From contig OX485804.1 of the NCBI GenBank assembly GCA_950295325.1, positions 49,104,001 through 49,168,000 of the forward strand: a stretch of 64,000 nt of DNA. The letters run 5' to 3'. Under the pieces are notes generated by a model. The model was not told the DNA's origin. It searched no databases and worked only from the letters and a program-made list of their open reading frames with translations. Position 1 is the first letter of the stretch; each line of letters begins with the position of its first letter. The position numbers were made by a program, and so were the translations under genes. This document shows, piece after piece, positions 11,205-22,591 of the stretch. The stretch is from Polytrichum commune. Lineage: Eukaryota; Streptophyta; Polytrichopsida; Polytrichales; Polytrichaceae.

Positions 11205-11504
11205 CACAAAATATGATATTTAGTGTTTGATTATATTTAGTGTTGTTACCACCCTACCATGCTCAACACTAATTTTCAATTCTTTTACAGTTAGTGTTAG
11301 ACATAAATGTGCCACTACCTTCCCTACTACCACCTCTTTTATTATATCCCTTTTTTTCATATCCTTACTGACACTAATTTCAAACATCTAACTTCCACAT
11401 ATTACTATAGTTGATATTTAGTGTTTGAGTTTACGTTTAATGTTACTTACTTTCATAGGGTTATTGATATTTAGTGTATCAAACACTAAATATCATATTT
11501 TGTG
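11205..11504. mobile_element. TA-flanked CACAAAAT MITE, short subfamily, copy 1
   Basis: A 300-bp element with exact inverted ends (CACAAAATATGATATTTAGT followed by GTTTGAT) and TA at both borders (11203-11204, 11505-11506). The interior shares ccaccctac, cacaactctcaacact-like and gttacttactttcatagggt blocks with 23371-23691 and 23957-24244. Non-autonomous. Confidence 0.78.
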
Positions 11505-11701
11505 TACTTATGTTATCTAGGTAGAAAACGATCCTCTCAGTAAAAAATGACACTCTCGATATAAATAAATTAAAAAGAAGAAAAAAAGTGGTATTGAATG
11601 CATATTCAATGCCTGGGCGGATGACAATGTTGAGGATTTTAAAATAATTGGTGGTGTGATGCTAGTAGGGAGAGGAGTAATGTTGCGCTTTTGTCTTAGA
11701 T

Positions 11702-11702
<1 letters not shown>

Positions 11703-11732
<30 letters not shown>
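11703..11732 (+). repeat. T30 homopolymer
   Basis: Thirty consecutive T residues. In the minus orientation this would be a poly(A) tail, but I could not find a retroposed body directly upstream of it on that strand. Confidence 0.9.
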
Positions 11733-11733
<1 letters not shown>

Positions 11734-12959
11734 GTGGTTTCATTTTGGATGGACCACTTTAGGGATGGGGCTAAGCGTATACCTAGATATGTGTATGGTT
11801 CATTTTGTGAGTAGTTGCATACCTCATCTATTACTCATATATCAATTTTCATAACTAGCAAAGTAATGTACAACTTATAGTGCAACTTTTAATCAAACTA
11901 ATATTTGTCTTGAACAATCCCTTAAAGATCTGTTTGTATCAAAGTCAATATCTCTTGATCCATAACACCTAGGAAGCCAGAATTTCACTACAATTGAAGC
12001 AAAGAATCTTCCAAGCTACCCTCTAGATCTCACATTCATAACTATAACATTTGTGGAGAAATAAACCCTCAAAGTTTGGTTATTTAGTTGCAATAGTTTC
12101 TAGACCCCTTTGCTTTAACACTTCATTGCTCCTTCTCCATGACTAATCATGCCCTCAAATTTTGTATACAAGTAATGTACATCACTAAAAACTCTCCACT
12201 AAGAAATTGCATCAAAATACTTCTCATATCATGCACAATAGACCAAAACCCGAGACCCAAAATTTGCCTTCTTTATGAACCAAATTTAGAAGATACAACA
12301 TATTGCCTAGTGCATATCTTCACTCCTCCAAGTAACCTCACTACCCTCAATTTCTCTAAGCACTTAGAAACACTCACTCTTTTAACCTCATAAGCTCTCT
12401 AAATACAAAACCCTTCAAATTCCTTAAGAATAGTCATTTCTTAATGGCAACCCTCCAAATGCCCACAAGAATGGCTCACCATCCTTCTTCCCCTTTGGCC
12501 TCTTTGGCCAATAGGAAACCATTGGGTCGAGGGCATCAAAGAACCCTAAGTGGCTAGGTAATGGCCGTTGCCACTGGTAAACTCTAACCTTCTCCAACTC
12601 TCAAGTCCTTCCTACCAAGTCCTCACTACTAAGCACTTCCGGTCTTGAACTCAAGACCGGGTTTTAATTAAACAACTAACTAGAACATGATTAATTCAAC
12701 ATTATACTAACATCCATCTACATGCATATTCAGAGTAGCAATAACACACGTAAATGCCTACGTTATAAATTCTAAGTAGCCCACATCACAATACCAATTT
12801 GTGTAAAATCCATCTATTAGGCTAGGGTATTAGTGATTAGGGCACCTTGTATTGAAAAATATGACTTGTTGGGGACTGGTGCGAGTTGTAGATTATTGGT
12901 GTGTTAAAGCCATTTCTTGTCGTCTCTTGATGGTGTGGTTGTGGCATATTGGGATTGAC
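11733..12959. other. Gene-free stretch
   Basis: An open frame at 12139-12393 lacks a domain. A short palindrome (cggtcttgaactcaagaccg, about 12640-12659) is the only structure I noticed. Confidence 0.4.
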
Positions 12960-13695
12960 ATCCAATAAAGAAGATGTCATAATTGAAATTGCCAGTGAGT
13001 GAAAGAAAGTATATGGGGGAGTGCACTTAGTGTTTCTTCTATGACTTGTTGGATTAAGGGTATTTGTTGTAAGTCTTCATGTTCTATGGCATGTACATGT
13101 ATATTATGAGAATGGGGGTGAGAGACTTGTTGGTGATTGTTAGCATTTGTAGATGTGGGGTGAGTTCTATGGGGGTTGGAGCTTTGTGTTGTTGCCGGAG
13201 AAGGCAATTGATTTGTGTATCAAGGTGATTAGGCCTCCTCTTGTTGGGGCATATATATATATGTATGACTGCCTTAGGCATGTGAGGGCGTCATTTATTA
13301 TTTTGTCTATGATTTATGTGATGGGTATCTATGTATCTTGTTGATTTGTCCTTAAGAATTTTTGTTTCTTGTATGTATAGAAATAATGATGGAGTTTTGT
13401 TGATGTTGATGAGATGGTGAATGTTTTGGAGGCTTGTGCTAAGGTGTCCGTAGTTCCATGTGAGGCATGTGATGGAGTCTGAATATTGTTTGGTTGGGGG
13501 GGTTGAGAGTATAGGTGAAGGTGGGTGGGGGCCTTGGTATGGTATTTGTGAGAAGCCATGAGTAGGTTTTAATATTTTGAGAGTTTTCTTTATGCAAGGA
13601 ATTGTTGGTGTAGAGAGGATTTGAGACAATGTAGCATTATCTAAGACGTTATATAATTCCTCTAGTAATATATTCCAAGGTTTGAGAGGTGGCAA
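12960..13695 (-). pseudogene. LINE ORF2 N-terminus, APE-type endonuclease (broken)
   Basis: The translation includes ITCLTWNYGHL (the WN-x-x-G opening of endonuclease/exonuclease/phosphatase folds), LYIQETKILK (the catalytic QETK motif), then, after a frame change, RRPNHLDTQI/GGLITLIHKS and later IIYMYMP. The order and spacing match the N-terminal endonuclease of APE-bearing LINEs. At least two frame shifts or stops separate the blocks, so it is a relic. The reverse transcriptase expected downstream is not found in the adjacent DNA. Confidence 0.7.
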
Positions 13696-13729
13696 AAACT
13701 TAGTCTATTGGGTAGGTGGTGATTTGGGG

Positions 13730-15680
13730 GGAGGGGGGGGGGGGTTCATAGGTAGGGTATGGATTATAAGCATGAGAGTATGATTAAGGTGGGCATATTT
13801 TGGTTTAAGAGTGGTGGAGTTAGGGAGGTTGTATTGTGCATGGCATTACTTGAATACCTTGGGCATGTTGGTTAGGATATGGTGTGTGGGTGTGGGGTTG
13901 GGATAGATGTCACCTAATTTTAATATAAGGGTTGAGGTATTCCAAGTGTGGAAGTGTATTCTTTGGTTTTTTTGGATGTTGGAGGTGTAGGTGAGATATT
14001 ATATTGATTGTACCTATAATTATGTTTTTGTATTCATTGGTGAGATTGCGGTGTTAGTTGGTAGGTTTGCGGGATTTGTGAGAGTGGTATGTGAGAGTAT
14101 GTATTAGGGGGGGGGGGGGGGGTTGGTGGTATTGTGATGGTATATTTGTGGGTGTAGAAATGATCAACAATACATGTTGGTGTGGGTGTATGGGATTGAA
14201 TGGTCGGGTTGGTGAGATTGGGGGGTAATCATAAGTAGGATAATCATAAGAAGCATTTTGGTAGAGTAATGTGTGTAGTTGGGTGATGTATGGGTCGGAA
14301 AATGTGGTTGAGTCAAAACATATTTTGGACGAACTACAAAGAATCCCTGAGTAGATAAAGCAATCAAAATCTTTATTTATAAAAAGATAGACAAACAAAG
14401 TGCAATAATAAGTAGCCATTAATGAATAACTAGATGTTTTCTATTCATTAAAGTTGTTGTAGCCTTGTTGTTGGTGGGGAGGTGCTTGGTGTGGTCGGAG
14501 GAAACCTGGTGGTACTTGAAGTTGTGGAGGGGGTGCGGTCGTAGCGCTAGTGACATGTGCACTTTGGTGAGGGGGCAGTGGGAGTTGGTCGGTAAGTGCA
14601 AGTTGGTTGATGAGTAAATGTAGGCAGTGGTTGGACATTTGGAATTCATACGCCATGGAGCCAACAAGAGTCTATAGTTTGTTGGCTTGATGCTTAAGTG
14701 CTTTAGTAGATGACTCCACTCGGTGGTCAATGTTGAGGTTAATTGATGAAGTTAATGTGGCAAACTTATTGTCAAGCTTTTCCTCCCATTTCTTCATGGT
14801 CTTCGTGAGTGACTTCTCCGTGAGGATTGGATTGTTAATGTTGGCGTTTGTCATGGCTTGGTTATCCTTTGCTATGGCTTCTTTGCCAGTGCATGGGCGA
14901 GGCATATGGTGGTGTGGTTGGCATTCATTCCATCTATGCTATCCTTGCATGTCCAAAACTCACTCCAATTATGTTGCCTCCATTGAATATCTTCTTGATG
15001 GCTCTCACAATCGATGTGTGGGACTCCTTTTGGGGGAGGTTGTGGTGCTAATTCATATTTCCGACGGGATCATGGCTTCTTTGTCACGTGTCACACTTAC
15101 TACGATCCTCTCATGGTTGAAGACGATGCCTTTTGCTAGGAGAGTGTCTCTTGCTTCTCTAGTAGCTAAGGTGAGAAAAATAAAGTCTTTTGTGATTTCC
15201 GGTTTCCTCAAGTTCATGAACTTGAGTTGGTTGCCTTCGTAATAGCTATATCTAAGAACGGTATGAAAGATAACATGTGCAGGTTGGTCTTGGAGTGTAT
15301 CACCTTTTAGGTGGAGCCGAAGGTTACGGATTTGGTGACGAGCTCAAAACCCTTTTCTCTCTTAACAATCACCTTCAATCCATCCTCCATCTCCAATACA
15401 AATGCGCGCTCATATTTGAGAAATGCAAGTTTGTCTTTGTGTGTTGGTGTAGGTAAAGTTTGATGAAGCCCACCCAATTCTTAGCGATAGTGTTGAGGCC
15501 TATGTCGATTGGATGTGAGTGCTTTAATTATTTTCCTATGGCAATGCCCATTTTTTGGAGCCTCTCCATGCATGGTTGCCCTTACTTCCCCTTTACTCAT
15601 GCTCTTGAAAACTCTATGAAATCGGATAATAATGTGAATTCCGTCGGAGAATCTGGTGGTTTCGTTGACATTATCATGGT
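13730..15680 (-). pseudogene. LINE ORF1 relic (RRM-like, coiled coil)
   Basis: Broken minus-strand frames that read as one protein. An N-terminal block ends MEDGLKVIVKREKGF (about 15,350-15,420). An RRM-like strand-helix pattern follows (KDFIFLTLATREARDTLLA and IVFNHERIVVSVTRD, about 15,090-15,200). A coiled-coil segment (KTMKKWEEKLDNKFATLTSS, about 14,770-14,830) leads into a proline/glutamine/histidine-rich tail. This composition suits a LINE ORF1 nucleic-acid chaperone. G-run length changes and several stops interrupt it. The 170-codon plus-strand frame over 14730-15242 is its shadow. Confidence 0.6.
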
Positions 15681-15994
15681 TCGGAATTTGGGTGAAATGT
15701 AGGTGATGTCTGACAATAAGTTGGGGAAGAGATGTTGTGGCACCCTTGGGAAGGTTCTCCTCAAGGTGGGAAATTCAATGACTTCATTGGGGGGGGGGAG
15801 GGGGGTGCACGCATGAATTCTTTGTCCACTCTATCTCCATGAATGGGTGCAACTCCTCTATGCTTGGCTAATTTTTCACGAACGGGAAAGCCTGGCCACA
15901 CGCGGGAGACTATGCTAGGTATCTCTATGCTAAGTATTGTTACTTTGTGTTTGGTGCGGCTCTATGACCCCTCTCTAACTTGAGGCTTGTTGTA

Positions 15995-16640
15995 CGTTGG
16001 TGGGTGGCATGTACCTCTACTTTCCTCCTCTTTCTGCCATGACTAGTGGTCGTTTCAACTTTCCTTGGACTCATGTATAAAAGAGTGGCTGAAGTTTGAC
16101 TTGCGAGGTTGACAACTTTAAAGGTTGGCCCTGGATGGAAAGTGTGTTGGTATGACTGCGCTTGAGAGAGTTGGAGAGAATCACCTTCATTCTTTGGTGG
16201 CACATTCTCTAATTCCATCTCTTAAATTTGGCCTATTCGCTACAAAATTCTCTCGAGGGCTCTACTTGTGTCATTGCGAAGCAGCCACCAGAAAATTCTC
16301 CAACATCATGGTTGGTGGATGGCATGTACCTCTCTCTTTTTGCCATGACTAGTGGTCGTTCCAACTTTCTTTGGACTCATGTATGAAAGAGTGGCCGAAG
16401 TGTGGCTTTGTGAGGTTGACAACTTCAAAGGTCGACCCTGGATGGATAGAGTGTTGGTATGACTGCGCCTGAGAAAGTTGGAGAGAATCGCCTTCATTAT
16501 CTGGTGACACATTCTCCAATTCCATCTCTTAAATCGGCCTCTTCCCTACAAAATTCTCTCGAGGGCTTTACGTGTGCCGTTGCGAAGCAGCCACCCACCG
16601 GAAAGAAAAAAAATCCTCCGACATCATGGTTGGTGGATCG
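15995..16640. repeat. Two-unit tandem duplication, period about 305 bp
   Basis: The block from ggtggcatgtacctct through ctcgagggctctac is repeated once; for example ccatgactagtggtcgtt occurs at 16038 and 16343. A third start (gttggtggat, 16628) then diverges. Non-coding. Confidence 0.8.
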
Positions 16641-17037
16641 GTGCATTTGAGAACACCCTACGTCGCTACGCAATAACCAAAGCGGGAATAATGAAGTGGT
16701 CCGACTCACCCGGGCACTCGACTAGCTACCACAGTTTTGATGAAGCGCAGAGGGCCCAACTTAAAGAACGGACGCATAAAAAGGTGTACGTCATTGAACA
16801 GAGCGAGCGAGGCAAAGGCTAAGTTAGGTTTGGCTTTGAATGCTGAGGGAGTCAGCAGGTGGGTTTTGAATCCGAGGGAGCACAATCACTCGTCGCATTC
16901 ATAACCCCAGCTCCAAGAATCATTCCCCACTGACACAGGAAACGTCAATGCATTCAATCACTTATGCTACTTGTGGATTGTACAGCATGTCACTGCAATC
17001 AAACTGTGTGCACTGTGATTAATTAGATCCCTCCCAC

Positions 17038-17266
17038 CAGTGATCGGGGAGATTTTTGGGCATAATCGGTTGACATCCTAGTGTTTGCAAGTCCAACCGG
17101 TTACATGTTGATGGCATCCTTGAGTTTTTCTATATTAATCTGAGGTATATTCCACAAATTCCTCTAAAGTGATTGGTAATTCTCCTTATGTCTTGAACTT
17201 CAACTGGTTATTTCTCAAACTCAACCGGTTCATCTATAACTAACTGCCGGTTCTCCCCGATCATAG
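17038..17266 (+). mobile_element. hAT-like MITE, copy 1
   Basis: A 229-bp element with ends CAGTGATCGGGGAG and CTCCCCGATCATAG, flanked by a perfect 8-bp duplication CCTCCCAC (17030-17037 and 17267-17274). CAGTG-type ends with 8-bp duplications are characteristic of hAT transposons. The interior carries repeated CCGGTT blocks. Non-coding. Confidence 0.85.
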
Positions 17267-17286
17267 CCTCCCACTCTCAACTAGTG

Positions 17287-17519
17287 CAGTGATTGAGGAG
17301 ATTTTTGGGCATAATCGGTTGAGATCCTAGCTAGTGTTTGCAAGTCCAACCGGTTACATGTTGACGACATCATTCGGTTTTCCTTTATTAAATTGAGGTA
17401 TATTCCACAGATTCCTCTAAAGTGATCGGTGATTCTCCTGAAGTCTTGAGCTTCAACCGGTTATTTCTCAAACTCAACCGGTTCATCTGTAGCCTACTGC
17501 CGGTTCTCCCTGATCATTG
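17287..17519 (+). mobile_element. hAT-like MITE, copy 2
   Basis: A 233-bp copy (CAGTGATTGAGGAG ... CTCCCTGATCATTG) flanked by AACTAGTG and AACTGGTG (7 of 8 bases match). It lies 20 bp downstream of copy 1 in the same orientation. Confidence 0.82.
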
Positions 17520-17525
17520 AACTGG

Positions 17526-17751
17526 TGTCTGGGGAGGTTTTAGGGCATCACCGGCCGAGATCCCAGTGTTGTCAAGTGCAACCGCTTACATGTGGACATC
17601 GGGCAAAATTTTATTTATATGTCGACATCAGTTGTCTTTATTGATTTCAGGTATATTCTCAAAATTCCTCTAAAACGATCGGACTCTTGGATGTCAGTCT
17701 CAACCGGTTCATCTGTGACTAGCGATCACTTCTCCCCGTGCAGTGCTCACG
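17526..17751 (+). mobile_element. hAT-like MITE, copy 3 (degraded)
   Basis: Immediately downstream of copy 2. It carries the same order of blocks (ggggaggttttagggcatca, ggtatattct, aaccggttcatctgtgac, cttctccccg) but has weak ends and no clear target duplication. Either it was duplicated together with copy 2 or its ends have decayed. Confidence 0.6.
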
Positions 17752-17798
17752 ACTTGCCTTGTGTGACAAATTGGTTGGTCTTATTAGTGTGGCTTTGA

Positions 17799-18595
17799 GG
17801 TATGCGGGTGTTGTTAATAAGGGCCACTTCACACACGAGCCAAGAGCCGTGACCATGAAATTGTGAGAGCCCAAAAGAAAGTGTCCAAAGGCCGTCCCAA
17901 GACACCTCCAAAATCGTGTAGTTTGGTCACGGATTCTCAAGTGTAGTGTGAAGTCATGTGTGACCAGGTTCTCAACTGAATGCTATTTCAATGAATTTCT
18001 ATTCATGCAGGTCCTCGTCCATGATAAAAGAAAATAAATCGATGGTTGTGAGCGTTTGGGGTGTTTTGGTCTCCCAGTTTTGAGTTAGGCTTACCTCCAA
18101 GAGGTGGTTTTTGAAAACAATCCAAATGACCATGAAACATGATCTATTTGATGCCACGTAGGGATCCATGTAGACTTTTTATCCATCTTGCATTCACATA
18201 CTCCGTTGGTCCCTCAAGCGTAGTGTGAAGCGAACTTGGACCGGCTCCGCCTTTTCCACCAATGAGAGTGCTTGAAGTGTAATGGTCATGGGCTCTCAGT
18301 CTTGTGTGTGAAGTGGCCCTAAGTTAGAATTTCTTGTTCTCCATCTTCTATCGATCTGGTGAGCATCTTCAAATTTGTGTTGCATTAGCAAAGGTATGAT
18401 GAAACATCAACAAAAATTAAATAGAAAATCGGACCACCCTTGATTCAATTATGCGTATTAGAAATGTATGTTTGATGAATTCTTAACTAAATATGTAGGT
18501 CTTGCCAACCGTGTTCATTGTTGACTGGTCACATGTGATTGGTGTGTGGTATACTTGTTTAATTAAGGAAAGCATTTGAATAACACCCGCATACC
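17799..18595. mobile_element. GGTATGCGGGTGTT element split by a Harbinger-like MITE
   Basis: Inverted ends GGTATGCGGGTGTT (17799) and AACACCCGCATACC (ends 18595) match exactly. The interior right of 18322 matches the 38166-38541 family (atgtttgatgaattcttaac-like, cttgccaaccgtgttcattg). The 499-bp MITE at 17821-18319 sits inside it. The flanks read TTGA and TTAC, degraded from the TTAA seen at 38162. Confidence 0.7.
17821..18319 (-). mobile_element. Harbinger/Tourist-like MITE, copy 3 (nested)
   Basis: A 499-bp copy starting GGGCCACTTCACACACGAGC, with TAA duplications at 17818-17820 and 18320-18322. It is inserted into the older element 17799-18595, so this family was active after that one. 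Confidence 0.88.
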
Positions 18596-20711
18596 TTACA
18601 TTAGGGTCCGGGATCAAAATACTTGGGGTCCAATCATTTCTTAATGGAGTATCGTTTTGGATTTTGAGACTGGACCCAAGCTAGAGGATTGGTTCTTCAA
18701 ACTAAGAGGAGTATTCTCATGAGTCAGGACAAGCAAAGTTTGGCGGGAAAGTGATGACACATTAGTGCCAATCCATGGTTTCCATCACTTGGACTCTAGT
18801 GTCCTAGTGTAAACACCTTGGGTTCAAATTTTGCTCTTGACTAATAAGATCACTTACTTTTGAAGCTTCTTTGATATTGGACAATAATGCAAACCTGCCC
18901 TATGGGTTGACATTGGGGTATGTTTCTAATGTGGCACCACCTCCTCGCCAAACCTTGTCGGTCCCGACTCAAGAAAAACACTCCACCCAATTTAACACCT
19001 AAAGGTCGACCCGAACATTTTTGTTTGGGCAGACAACTGCCAATGGTACTCGATCATGTTCACACATGCAACCACAAGGCTCCCCCCAAAAAGGGGCAGT
19101 GGAAGCTACTTCAGGTAGGTCATGGGCCTTGTTTGGTTACTTTTGTCTTGCTTGCTACCTTACATGATCCACCACACAAATCTAGGTGTCCGATGAAAAA
19201 TCTAAATGCGGGTCAAGGAAAAAAATAATTCCATAAATGGATTGTAAACTAATTGCCCTATTTTGGGTGGCACAACCATTGGCCACTCCATGAACATGGA
19301 GAAATTTGAACCAATTTGGCCACTATCCTTACTTCTTTATTATCAACCGTTACTTAATGATTTTTTTTGGTTATTCCTTGTATTTCTTGCTCATAATAAT
19401 AAAATTTCCAAATATGGCTCGGTTCATTTCCTAAAGTTTTGATTTAGAATTGATAATTTGGGGAAATGAGCCGGTTGATCTATAACTAATAGCCGGTTCT
19501 CCCTGTTCATTGGGCCACTCCCATAGTGGTTCCACAAAAGGGATATGGTTGACCATGCACTGATGGCTAATCCAACTAACCCTTTAAATGCGGGCACTTG
19601 TATAGAGGCCAAAGCCACTTTCCTCATAATTTTCATAGCTCATATGAGTATCTTATTCATTATCAAAGTGAAGATGCTCATTCACATGCTTGTAAAATGG
19701 TCTTATAGGTCTTCCCAATTATGTTGACAATTGAATATAGAATAGTTATCATGCGTTGAGCACGTAGTCCAATCTTTTTTAAATACATGTCTTTTTACAC
19801 CCATTCTTGGAGCCACACCACACCACATACCAATCAAATATAGGTGTCATAATATGAAAAATAACTGAATAAGGATGTCTACCTTACCACTCTTGAAGGA
19901 GTCTTGAGGGTCTTGAGGGTGCCCCACCTCCATTTAATTTTTTTTTTAAAAAGAAACATATTTTGCTACTTTATTGGGCTTGACGGGGGCTTGGCCTTGA
20001 AGGGAGGTTATTGATTTGGAGACAACCAACACATCAAATTCCCGAGATGGACGAAACCCCAAACATCTGATGAAGAATCTCATTATTTGCTAAGAAAACA
20101 TTTACAATAACAAAATATTGGTGTACGAAACGAACCTTGAAGTCACCACTATCGTCCAATGCATGAAATATTACTTCTATATCTTCATCAACAATTGATG
20201 GAAGTGTCCTACAACAACACCAATTATGTGATGCTCGATCTCATATTCAAAACAACTCAGCTTTTAAGGATATGTAGAAAGCATAATTAATAGGGCTTGC
20301 ATTTGAGATTAGTATGCGGTGATCTTCACAATAATTAATGCACACACTTGTACAAATTCAACTCCTTGAAGAGCTTCCCACATCGGTAGATTGAATTGCC
20401 TAGAGTTGTGCAACACATGTGAGAGGGAGAAGACAAGGATCAAGATCAAGGTTTAGGGTTTAGAACAAATGATACCGTGGGAAATCTATGGTATCATAAC
20501 ACATGATCCATCTTCACATGTCAACCTCACACTTGGCCTTCCCAAGCAATGTGACACATGCATGCACTGACAATTCGACAAGTGGCATAAGAATAAGAAT
20601 AAGACACTCTACATATTGACACATGGCGCACTGTGAGGGTGTGGTTTGACTTCTATGATGGTTTACATTAATGGAAAAACATGTGACAATAAGGAGTGAG
20701 AGTTGAACTAA
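18596..20711. other. Gene-free stretch with a hAT fragment
   Basis: No gene is supported. About 19,466-19,512 (gagccggttgatctataact, then gccggttctccctg) is the right end of a hAT-like MITE without its left end. About 19,700-19,890 resembles the right part of the TTAA-flanked 376-bp family. Confidence 0.45.
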
Positions 20712-21128
20712 GAGCATCCCCAGGAGAGATAGTAAGCAACCCGCCAAAAATAATATATTATATGGTGTTTAGGAGCCCTCCATCTTGGGCGGGGCCGCTC
20801 ATCTTGAGTCAGAGCCCACCAAAGCCTAGGCATACCCCCGGTATAATTAGGAAGCAATCAATAAGACAACGACACCTACTATCTGACATGGGATAAAGTA
20901 GGATATCGGAGTATCTGATATTAAAGTAATCTCTTGGCGGGCCGGAGGAGGGTCGCCATATGAACCATTTATGGCGTTGGAAGGCCTTTACTATACCCGG
21001 GCCGCTTCTAAATTATGCCGGACCGGACATTGGTGGGGTTCAATTTATGCCGGTACCGCCACCTAAGAACCCGGGATGCCCCATTTTTGGCGTTGGCATG
21101 CCCTATGGCGAGGCTGCTGGGGACGCTC
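20712..21128. mobile_element. TAA-flanked MITE with GAGCATCCCCAG ends
   Basis: A 417-bp element with ends GAGCATCCCCAG and CTGGGGACGCTC and TAA on both sides (20709-20711, 21129-21131). The interior is GC-richer than the surroundings and contains repeated tatggcg/ggcgttgg motifs. The ends and TAA duplication suggest the PIF/Harbinger group. It has no transposase; the open frames inside are spurious. Confidence 0.75.
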
Positions 21129-21378
21129 TAAGAACATCCGTTCCCTAGGGTTTTGGGATGTTAGAGAGTGAGTGACATTACAGAGCTTGATATTACGGAG
21201 TTTAGGGTGCACTTAACTTATCAAGGTCGGTGGGCCCTCATGAGGTCACTTTTATTGAGCGACACAAATTTGGTATGTAGATTCTTCTTGTGATGGATTT
21301 GCTGACTTTAAAGTGTTCACAACACTAGGATAAATAAAGTTTCAGAGTTATAAAAGGTTCCTTGCGTTTGCAACAATG

Positions 21379-21463
21379 CATAACATTATTTAGATTCATA
21401 ATAATGTTCCATGGAATATTGTCAGTCCCACATAACACTATTATGGATCTGAATAATGTTATG
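21379..21463. repeat. Foldback element CATAACATTA, copy 2 (short)
   Basis: An 85-bp version of 2330-2476: CATAACATTATTTAGATTCA on the left and GAATAATGTTATG on the right, with a shared aatattgtcagtcccaca core. Most of one arm and the spacer have been lost. Confidence 0.65.
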
Positions 21464-21513
21464 TGTTAGATTTGTGTTGGATTTTCATTTGAATTCTAGT
21501 TCTATTTTTTCAG

Positions 21514-21673
21514 ATACAAGAGGAAGAAGGCAATGAAAGAGACCTTAGAATGTGATACCCGACAGGTCGTGGTATTGAAAAAGTTGCAAGAGCAATATGG
21601 TGGATGCATCTTGATCATGAAGGGAAGTTATAGGCACCCCATCACTTTCAAGGCATTTGTAGAGGAGGCTTTA
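21514..21673 (+). pseudogene. Orphan exon of an unrecognised gene
   Basis: A 160-bp block with strong splice signals: acceptor tctattttttcag before 21514 and donor GTAAGC from 21674. One frame is open throughout, giving about 53 residues beginning YKRKKAMKETLECDTRQVV and ending TFKAFVEEAL. The composition (Lys/Glu-rich, amphipathic) looks coding. I do not recognise the family and could not link it to flanking exons, so it may be a gene fragment or one exon of a gene with very long introns. A TA-flanked MITE begins 10 bp downstream of the donor. Confidence 0.45.
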
Positions 21674-21683
21674 GTAAGCACTA

Positions 21684-22057
21684 CACTAAATATTGTATTT
21701 AGCATGTCATATAGTATTTTATGTTATTGTGATAACTTTTCAAATGATGCTTCTTATGAATGGATCTACAAATGATGTCATCCCAATTTACTTTGAGTTC
21801 ATCCACTTTTGGTATATTCTGCATCCTAACAATTTTTATTATGAATTACTATCATGAATGATTGAAACTTGGATGACAAATCACTTAGTAAGTGACAATA
21901 ATTGCAACATTGCAAATCTATAATGTACAATTTTTTTTTCAAGGAATAAAAATTAATATTAGGTCTACATTTAGTGTTGGTGACACTACACAAGCGGCTT
22001 ACAACTAGTTTTGAGCAAGACAAATAGAATTAATGACACTGAATACAATATTCAGTG
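21684..22057. mobile_element. TA-flanked CACTAAAT MITE, long subfamily, copy 3
   Basis: A 374-bp element, CACTAAATATTGTATTTAGC ... CACTGAATACAATATTCAGTG, with TA outside both ends (21682-21683, 22058-22059). Closest to the 7318-7716 copy. Confidence 0.77.
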
Positions 22058-22094
22058 TAGTTTCTTGATCGGCTTAGATAGTGTGGAAAGCTAA

Positions 22095-22588
22095 GGGCCA
22101 CTTCACACACAAGACTGAGAGCCCGTGACCATTACACTTCAAGCACCCTCATTGGTGGAAAAGGCGGAGCCGGTCCAAGTTTGCTTCACACTACGCTTGA
22201 GGGACCGACGGAGTATGTGAATGCAAGATGGATGTAAAGTCTACATGGATTACTACATGGCATCGAATGGACCACGTTGCATGGTCACTTGGACTATTTT
22301 CAAAAACCACTTCTTGGAGGTAGGCCTAACACAAAAATGGGAGACCATGGCACTCCGAACGCTCACAACCATTGGTTTATTCTATTTTATCATATGTGAG
22401 GACCCGCATCTCATTAAAAAAAATAGCATTTGGTTGAGGGCCCAGTCACATACGACTTCGCACTACACTTGAGGGTCCGTGACCACACTACATGATTTTG
22501 GAGGTGTGTTGGGACGGCCTTTGGACACTTTCTTTTGGGCTCTCACAATTTCATGGTCACGGCTCTTGGCTCGTGTGTGAAGTGGCCC
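22095..22588 (+). mobile_element. Harbinger/Tourist-like MITE, copy 4
   Basis: A 494-bp copy in the same orientation as 3074-3572, with TAA duplications at 22092-22094 and 22589-22591. It starts 35 bp after the preceding TA-flanked MITE ends. Confidence 0.88.
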
Positions 22589-22591
22589 TAA

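Larger units (their letters stand above)
12960..15720 (-). mobile_element. LINE remnant: ORF1 and start of ORF2
   Basis: A minus-strand non-LTR retrotransposon fragment. From about 15,680 down to 13,730 it carries ORF1 pieces: a tract around NTIAKNWVGFIKL, then KDFIFLTLATREARD and GIVFNHERIVVSVTRDKE (RRM-like), then a coiled-coil segment and a P/Q/H-rich tail. From 13,695 to about 12,960 it carries the start of ORF2, an APE-type endonuclease. Reverse transcriptase and everything after it are absent, so 3' material was lost by a later event, the reverse of normal LINE truncation. Borders are approximate. Confidence 0.72.

Noticed and set aside
11703-11732. T30 run as the poly(A) tail of a minus-strand retroposon
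   Set aside because: No retroposed coding sequence or target duplication was found next to it.
14730-15242. 170-codon plus-strand frame
   Set aside because: Antisense shadow of LINE ORF1. The minus strand carries the RRM-like and coiled-coil pattern.
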